A DNA stretch of 64,000 nucleotides. Source: an uncultured Eubacteriales bacterium. Its GTDB lineage: Bacteria > Bacillota > Clostridia > Oscillospirales > CAG-272. The notes below the pieces were generated by a model. The model worked only from the letters and a program-made list of their open reading frames with translations, had not been told where the DNA came from and ran no database searches. The translations under genes were made by a program, and so were the position numbers. Location: the NCBI GenBank assembly GCA_905201895.1, contig CAJKPX010000002.1, positions 1 to 64,000 on the forward strand, given 5' to 3'. Positions 60,258 through 64,000 of the stretch are shown in pieces. How positions within the stretch are numbered: position 1 is the first letter of the stretch; the number at the start of each line of letters is the position of its first letter.

Positions 60258-60293
60258 AGTATATCATATAGGGCGTTACAAATGTGTTACAAT
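60258..60293 (-). promoter_or_regulatory. WalR-like box plus -10, promoter P5
   Basis: Minus-strand box ATTGTAACACATTTGTAACG (60293-60274; one base differs from the other four), CCC, 7 bp and TATACT (60263-60258). Drives beta-helix gene 2. The remainder of the gap to 60407 has no ORF and only weak hairpins. Confidence 0.72.
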
Positions 60294-60407
60294 TCCGGAA
60301 AATGAAGAAAAAAATTGTTTCATACCTTTATTTCATCATCCTCTGATACCTGCTACAAGGTTGCCTTTCTCCCTTCTTCCCTTTCAAAGAAAGCTTGTAA
60401 AAAAACT

Positions 60408-61799
60408 CTACTGAACAGCTATCGGCGTGTTGTTGTGCCAATCCCCCATTATCTCTACTGATTTTTGATAGTATCCGCGTTTGTAGAATAGACACTTTGA
60501 AGGATCAACGCCCATTTTGTCAGACGTCAACGTCAGTGCAATCGCGCGGCATCCTGCAACGCAATATTTGAAATACGGGCATTCCCTGCATTCAGCGTTT
60601 ACCTCGGCAAGGTCTCCAACCGTGGTGCAAACCTCCGCAAGATATTTTCCCATCTGCAGGATCGGGCGGAGTCCGTATTCCTTGACGTTTCCGAGGATAT
60701 CGTTCCTTGCTTCATAGTAGCCTGACATCTGCATACAGGGGAACACGTTTCCGTTTGCCGACACGGCAATCATGGTGCGGTTTCCGCAGCATACGGGTTT
60801 TGTAGGCTTAAACTCGCCCTCTCGGCAGGTAACCGCGCGCAGAGAATAGCTCTTGCTACGGGGATGAAGAACGATAAACTGCCAAATATCCACAGTCATA
60901 TTGTGCTCTTCTCTCGAGTACGTGCGGCAAAAATCAAGCATCTTGTCAAAATACTCGTCCAGATCCAGCGTGGCGCCCTTTGCGTTTTCATTCCAACGGG
61001 GCACCTCTGTGGTGCGGATAATGCGCATTCTGACTACGCCCATTTCGTCAAGCAAGCGTGCCGTGGCAATCATAGAGTCAACATTTCTTCTGTGCACGTT
61101 GGTCTGTGCCATGACGCGGAAGCCGTTTTGAATGCAAAGTGCAATCGCGCGAAGCGCATCCTCCTCTGCCCCCTTGCGGTTTCTGAGCCAATCGTGATGA
61201 CCGAGACCGTCAAAGGAAATCTTGACAAGGGGATCGCATCCGATCTCCTTCATTCTATCCAACAGCTCTTGCGTGATATAAAAACCGTTGGTGTTCAGCT
61301 CCTCAACGTACATTCCACGGCGGTAGATGCCCTCGATGATAGGCAAAAAGCTCTTGTGGCACATCGGCTCACCGCCCGTAATGGTAAAGGCGTTGATTCC
61401 GCACGCCTGTGCCTCATCGAGCAGCTTTTCCGCCTCCTCGAGTGAAAATTCCGCCATAAGCGGCGAATTGTCTGCCGCGTTAAAGCAATGCAGACAGTTG
61501 TAGTTGCACTTTCCGGTAATCATCCAGTTCATTGCAGGGAAATAGCGGTTGTCGCACTCCATTTTCTGCCACGGGGAAAGGGATTTTTCTCCCTTTTTGC
61601 ATTCCTCAACAAAGCCTCTTTCGAGAAGGCTTTTGAGAAGCTCGCTTTCCTCAATCTCAGAGTTTCCGTCACAGCGCGAGAGCAATTCAAACTCTTCCTT
61701 TGTTAATTTCTGTGCAGCGACTACGCCCTTTACGTAATATGCATAAGGCACGCGCCACCAGGAGCGCAGCCCGATCTTTTCATTCAGTATGTAGGTCAT
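60408..61799 (-). CDS. Radical SAM/SPASM peptide maturase (Nif11-class type)
   Basis: The protein has 463 aa. Residues 1-80 look like a PqqD-type winged-helix RiPP recognition element (QKLTKEEFELLSRCDG). The radical SAM motif is GKCNYNCLHC (CxxxCxxC, about residue 97-105), with TITGGEP and the NTNGF strand. A SPASM region follows with CREC, CPYFKYC and AGCR plus further Cys for extra clusters. Such enzymes install thioether or C-C crosslinks on leader-bearing peptides. The four precursors just upstream are its expected substrates. The ATG lacks a strong ribosome site, so expression may be low relative to the precursors. Confidence 0.85.
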   Translation of the reverse strand: MTYILNEKIGLRSWWRVPYAYYVKGVVAAQKLTKEEFELLSRCDGNSEIEESELLKSLLERGFVEECKKGEKSLSPWQKMECDNRYFPAMNWMITGKCNYNCLHCFNAADNSPLMAEFSLEEAEKLLDEAQACGINAFTITGGEPMCHKSFLPIIEGIYRRGMYVEELNTNGFYITQELLDRMKEIGCDPLVKISFDGLGHHDWLRNRKGAEEDALRAIALCIQNGFRVMAQTNVHRRNVDSMIATARLLDEMGVVRMRIIRTTEVPRWNENAKGATLDLDEYFDKMLDFCRTYSREEHNMTVDIWQFIVLHPRSKSYSLRAVTCREGEFKPTKPVCCGNRTMIAVSANGNVFPCMQMSGYYEARNDILGNVKEYGLRPILQMGKYLAEVCTTVGDLAEVNAECRECPYFKYCVAGCRAIALTLTSDKMGVDPSKCLFYKRGYYQKSVEIMGDWHNNTPIAVQ

Positions 61800-61831
61800 A
61801 TCAATTTACCAACTTATTTCAATTTTACTTT

Positions 61832-61851
61832 TTTTGCGGTGTACCGCAAAA
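61832..61851. promoter_or_regulatory. Perfect 20-bp dyad before the radical SAM gene
   Basis: TTTTGCGGT, 2-bp centre and ACCGCAAAA (61832-61840 with 61843-61851) lie 33 bp upstream of the radical SAM start. Too symmetrical for chance; it could be an operator or an RNA hairpin. No T-run in the minus direction. Confidence 0.5.
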
Positions 61852-61860
61852 CATTGAAAA

Positions 61861-61894
61861 CGCGAAGCGAACCGTCTTGGCGGAACGCTTCGCG
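61861..61894 (-). terminator. Hairpin between precursors and maturase (attenuator-like)
   Basis: CGCGAAGCG (61861-61869) with CGCTTCGCG (61886-61894), 16-base loop holding a small inner CCG/CGG stem. On the minus strand it is followed by TTTTC. It would reduce read-through from the abundant precursor mRNA into the maturase. Confidence 0.6.
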
Positions 61895-61944
61895 CTGTTT
61901 TGTGTTGCTTTTTGTGTTTTATAAACCTTTATTAACGTTTAATA

Positions 61945-62298
61945 TCACAAATTATTATTGATAGCACCGTTTGTTATGGTCTTTCCACACTTAGGGCATA
62001 TGAATTTTCCTACTTGTCCTCTATAATAAATTTTGGAATTGCAATAGGGGCATCTATAATCAACAGGTTTATTTTCATATCCGCTGTCGCTCGGGCAACT
62101 TATGCCCAAGAAACCACCACCTGAAACTGCATCAAGCTCGTCATCAGCTACAACGCCGTTTTCATTCAACTGTGCGAAATAGGTCTTTGCTTCTTCTTCA
62201 GTCATTTCCACGTTGTTTTCCTTGGCAAGCGCAAGAAGCTCCTCTGCGCTCTTTGTTGCCTTTGCCTTTGCGATCAATTCAGGGGACAAGTTTTTCAT
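61945..62298 (-). CDS. Nif11-like RiPP precursor 1, zinc-ribbon core
   Basis: The protein has 117 aa. The leader (about 1-61) has SPELIAKAKATKSAEELLALA, EAKTYFAQLNENG and DDELDAVSGGG (quoted in parts), ending at a double-glycine cleavage site. The core (about 62-117) has CPS..., RCPYCNSKIYYRG and ICPKCGKTITN: two CxxC pairs spaced like a zinc ribbon. RBS AAAGGAG. It is the precursor nearest the maturase. Confidence 0.82.
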   Translation of the reverse strand: MKNLSPELIAKAKATKSAEELLALAKENNVEMTEEEAKTYFAQLNENGVVADDELDAVSGGGFLGISCPSDSGYENKPVDYRCPYCNSKIYYRGQVGKFICPKCGKTITNGAINNNL

Positions 62299-62367
62299 GG
62301 CTTTGTTCTCCTTTGGTACTAATTTTTAGGTTGTTTGTGATCTACGTTTTCTTTGTCAGAAACCCAA

Positions 62368-62784
62368 TCAAATGACCTCTACGGTGTCGCTGCTAACGTG
62401 GTTCGTTATGGGCATGTCGCACTTCGGGCAAAACACGTACAGCGAGTTGCCGGTCATGCCGCTGGCAGTGAGATTATAGCCAATAATGCCTTCATTGCTA
62501 TGACACTTGGGGCACATCTTTCCGCCGAGCACCTTAACCGTTTGTCCAGCAATAAATATCGGCTTTGCTTCATCCGCTTCTTCGTTATTCGGGCAACCAT
62601 CGCCGCCGGCAACTGCATCCAGCTCGTCATCGGATACGGCACCGTTTGCATTCAGCTGTGCGAAATAGGTTTTTGCTTCCGTCTCGGTAAGCTCTACGTC
62701 GTTTTCCTTGGCAATCTTCAAAAGCTCCTCTGCGCTCTTTGCTGCCTTTGCCTTTGCGATCAATTCAGGGGTTAAGTTTTTCAT
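62368..62784 (-). CDS. Nif11-like RiPP precursor 2, zinc-ribbon core
   Basis: The protein has 138 aa. The leader is nearly the same as in precursor 1, with DDELDAVAGGDG at the GG site. The core has CPNNEEADEAKP, then MCPKCHSNEG and FCPKCDMPITNH: again two CPKC pairs 20-odd residues apart. RBS AAGGAG. Confidence 0.82.
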   Translation of the reverse strand: MKNLTPELIAKAKAAKSAEELLKIAKENDVELTETEAKTYFAQLNANGAVSDDELDAVAGGDGCPNNEEADEAKPIFIAGQTVKVLGGKMCPKCHSNEGIIGYNLTASGMTGNSLYVFCPKCDMPITNHVSSDTVEVI

Positions 62785-62889
62785 GGTTTTGTTCTCCTTA
62801 AATTGTATAAATTAAATTTTATAAATTTTCGATTGGTTGTTACAGCGAATGCTCTTTTTTCAGCGCATTCCTTGTCAGATTTTTGTAAA

Positions 62890-62916
62890 ATTCAGCTGTG
62901 CGAAATAGTTTTTTGC
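62890..62916 (-). pseudogene. Remnant of a Nif11-like leader
   Basis: A 27-bp stretch matches 62650-62676 in precursor 2 at 26 of 27 bases (only g62669/t62909 differs), without gaps. It reads AKNYFAQLN in the same relative frame (AKTYFAQLN in the donor). The frame around it carries no other leader sequence, so it is a recombination scar or the trace of a lost precursor. Confidence 0.7.
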
Positions 62917-62924
62917 CCTCTGCA

Positions 62925-63305
62925 TCAAAGAAATTCAATTTTGTTTTTGTCATTTCGATCGGAAGGGAGAGATTCGAAAGGGAGAGGCGTTGTAGTGTTT
63001 TTAAATGTTGGTTTGACGGATATGTCAGGTGCTTCAGGCGTATCACCGCAATAAGGGCAGCTGCCATCATTGCGTCCGTTTCTCAAGCGAAGGAAATCCT
63101 CGAGAAAATCACAGATGGCACCGCCGCCGGCAATCGCTTCCAGCTCATCATCGGATACGGCTCCGTTTGTGTGCAACTGCTCAAAACAAGTCTTTGCTTC
63201 TGTCTCGGTAAGCTCTACGTTGTTTGCCTTGGCAAGCTCCAAAAGTTCCTCTGCACTCTTGGCTGCCTTTGCCTTTGCAATCAGTTCGGGGGATACATTT
63301 TTCAT
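62925..63305 (-). CDS. Nif11-like RiPP precursor 3
   Basis: The protein has 126 aa from ATG 63305 (AAAAGGAG site); an in-frame start at 63383 runs into the next leader region and was rejected. The leader is conserved, with CFEQLHTNGAVSDDELEAIAGGG (in part). The core has one CPYCGD pair and a Cys after the GG site, then a Cys-free, Thr/Pro-rich end. The second CxxC pair found in precursors 1 and 2 is absent. The stop lies 9 bp before the leader remnant, so the C-terminus may be a recombined or truncated form. Confidence 0.75.
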   Translation of the reverse strand: MKNVSPELIAKAKAAKSAEELLELAKANNVELTETEAKTCFEQLHTNGAVSDDELEAIAGGGAICDFLEDFLRLRNGRNDGSCPYCGDTPEAPDISVKPTFKNTTTPLPFESLPSDRNDKNKIEFL

Positions 63306-63404
63306 GTTTTTGCTCCTTTTCTGCATTGATTTTTTACAGTTTATTGTAAATTGCAATTTTGGGACTTTGGATCTGTCGGTCAAAGCCCCGTATTTTTTGA
63401 AGAT

Positions 63405-63689
63405 TCATCCGAGTTTTTGACCTATATTCCCATTGATATCCTCTAAAGAGTTTTCACCGGTAGAATCCTCGTCTGCATTCGATTTTTCATCGTTATGACA
63501 GATTGATCCGCCTGCTACAACCTGAAGCTCATCATCGGATACAGCAGCAGTTGAATGGAACTGTTCAAAATAGGTCTTTGCCTCTTCTGCGGTAAGCTCT
63601 ACCTCATTTGCCTCGGCAATCGCAAGGAGCTCCGCGACACTCTTTGCTGCCCTCGCTTGGGCGATCATTTCAGGTGTAATGTTTGTCAT
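63405..63689 (-). CDS. Nif11-like RiPP precursor 4, Cys-poor core
   Basis: The protein has 94 aa. The leader ends in DDELQVVAGGS. The core of about 33 residues is acidic, with only one Cys (SICHNDEKSNADEDSTGEN). It lacks the zinc-ribbon pairs of precursors 1 and 2, so it is a different product or a decoy. RBS GGAGG. Confidence 0.75.
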   Translation of the reverse strand: MTNITPEMIAQARAAKSVAELLAIAEANEVELTAEEAKTYFEQFHSTAAVSDDELQVVAGGSICHNDEKSNADEDSTGENSLEDINGNIGQKLG

Positions 63690-63742
63690 GTTTCGGTCCT
63701 CCTTTGTATAAAATTTGCGGTCTGTTTGTAATTTTTGATCTT

Positions 63743-64000
63743 TTAATGATCCAGTCTTTGCCGCTCAACAAGCTCGGCAAATCTACCGTTTTGCGCAATC
63801 AACTCGTCATAAGTGCCATCCTCAACGATCTTTCCGTTTTCAAGATAAATGATTCGGTCACACTCGCGGATGGTTGACAAACGGTGAGCGATCACGACTC
63901 TCGTGCATTTGAGCGTTTCCAACGAATCCGAAACGATCTTTTGCGTGATATTGTCAAGTGCACTCGTTGCCTCATCGAGCATAATGATTTTGGGCTTCGG
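63743..64000 (-). CDS. ABC transporter ATPase C-terminus (NHLP/Nif11-type exporter), partial
   Basis: Only the last 85 residues lie in the window; the gene continues past the right edge. LDEATSALDNITQKIVSDSLE is the Walker B/D-loop region (quoted in part), VVIAHRLSTIRECDRIIYLENGK contains the H-loop, and the end EDGTYDEL matches ABC exporters of the NHLP bacteriocin class. It lies upstream of the precursors on the same strand and probably exports, and perhaps cleaves, their products at the GG site. Confidence 0.85.
   Translation of the reverse strand, partial: PKPKIIMLDEATSALDNITQKIVSDSLETLKCTRVVIAHRLSTIRECDRIIYLENGKIVEDGTYDELIAQNGRFAELVERQRLDH

Noticed and set aside
40848..60293. Reading the repeated box as a LytTR or PhoP site
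   Set aside because: LytTR sites have longer spacing and different core; PhoP (TTHACA) fits less well than WalR (TGTWAH-N5-TGTWAH) in the transcribed orientation. An OmpR-family relative other than WalR remains possible.
62840..63070. 76-codon minus-strand frame overlapping precursor 3
   Set aside because: It lies in another frame of the precursor 3 core, has no ribosome site or leader features, and the leader remnant inside it reads correctly in a different frame.
1..64000. tRNA, rRNA, CRISPR, IS or prophage
   Set aside because: No cloverleaf-like tandem, repeat-spacer pattern, transposase or integrase motif was seen in reading both strands.

Overview
The window looks like chromosomal DNA of an anaerobic, low-to-mid GC Bacillota (Clostridia) genome, probably a gut-type Oscillospirales or Christensenellales relative. 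This is inferred from AGGAGG-type ribosome binding sites, frequent ATGA stop/start overlaps, RsbU/STAS partner-switching genes, CotH and VTC/DUF4956 genes, a Nif11-type RiPP locus and WalR-like promoter boxes. No rRNA, tRNA, CRISPR array, transposase or phage gene was seen. No gap between genes exceeds 300 bp; the largest (42476-42765, 290 bp) holds two divergent promoters.

Layout. (1) 1-1010, minus: the end of a RibD-C/DHFR-like reductase and a rhodanese lipoprotein. (2) 1272-12111, minus: a nine-gene, tightly overlapping operon encoding a U32-like protein, three QueG-like double-cluster Fe-S proteins, a small cupin, a YgjV-like membrane protein and three tandem 664-665 aa six-hairpin-type glycosidase-like paralogs. 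It ends at a strong hairpin (1224-1259) and is divergent from an AraC regulator (12238-13080) across one perfect dyad that carries both promoters. (3) 13314-40761, minus: about 30 genes in one direction with no convincing internal terminator. They encode a condensation-type acyltransferase, an unusual ABC amino-acid importer, a YunD-like phosphoesterase, an Rsb-like partner-switching module (LytS-type sensor fused to a PP2C phosphatase and a GHKL kinase, several STAS proteins, STAS fused to a kinase-like domain, an HD hydrolase), guanine deaminase, a second acyltransferase, GltD-like and fumarate-reductase-like redox subunits, membrane proteins, PrsW and a receiver-only protein. (4) 40848-60293: an envelope/polysaccharide locus. 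A plus-strand operon (VTC, DUF4956, CotH kinase, glycosidase-like, HEAT, GT2, EAL, deacetylase), followed by a diguanylate cyclase, is bracketed by two paralogous beta-helix surface proteins and a phosphatase lipoprotein. (5) 60408-64000, minus: a RiPP locus with an SPASM radical SAM maturase, four Nif11-like precursors (two or three with zinc-ribbon-like cores) and the end of an NHLP-type ABC exporter.

The strongest new observation is a set of five promoters (near 40865, 42540, 42610, 58615 and 60280) with the same 20-bp direct-repeat box at identical distance from the -10 and in the same orientation to transcription. The box matches the published WalR consensus TGTWAH-N5-TGTWAH. It links the polysaccharide operon, both beta-helix proteins, the phosphatase lipoprotein and the long minus-strand series into one probable envelope-stress regulon. 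All functional statements are read from motifs and context; no database search was possible.
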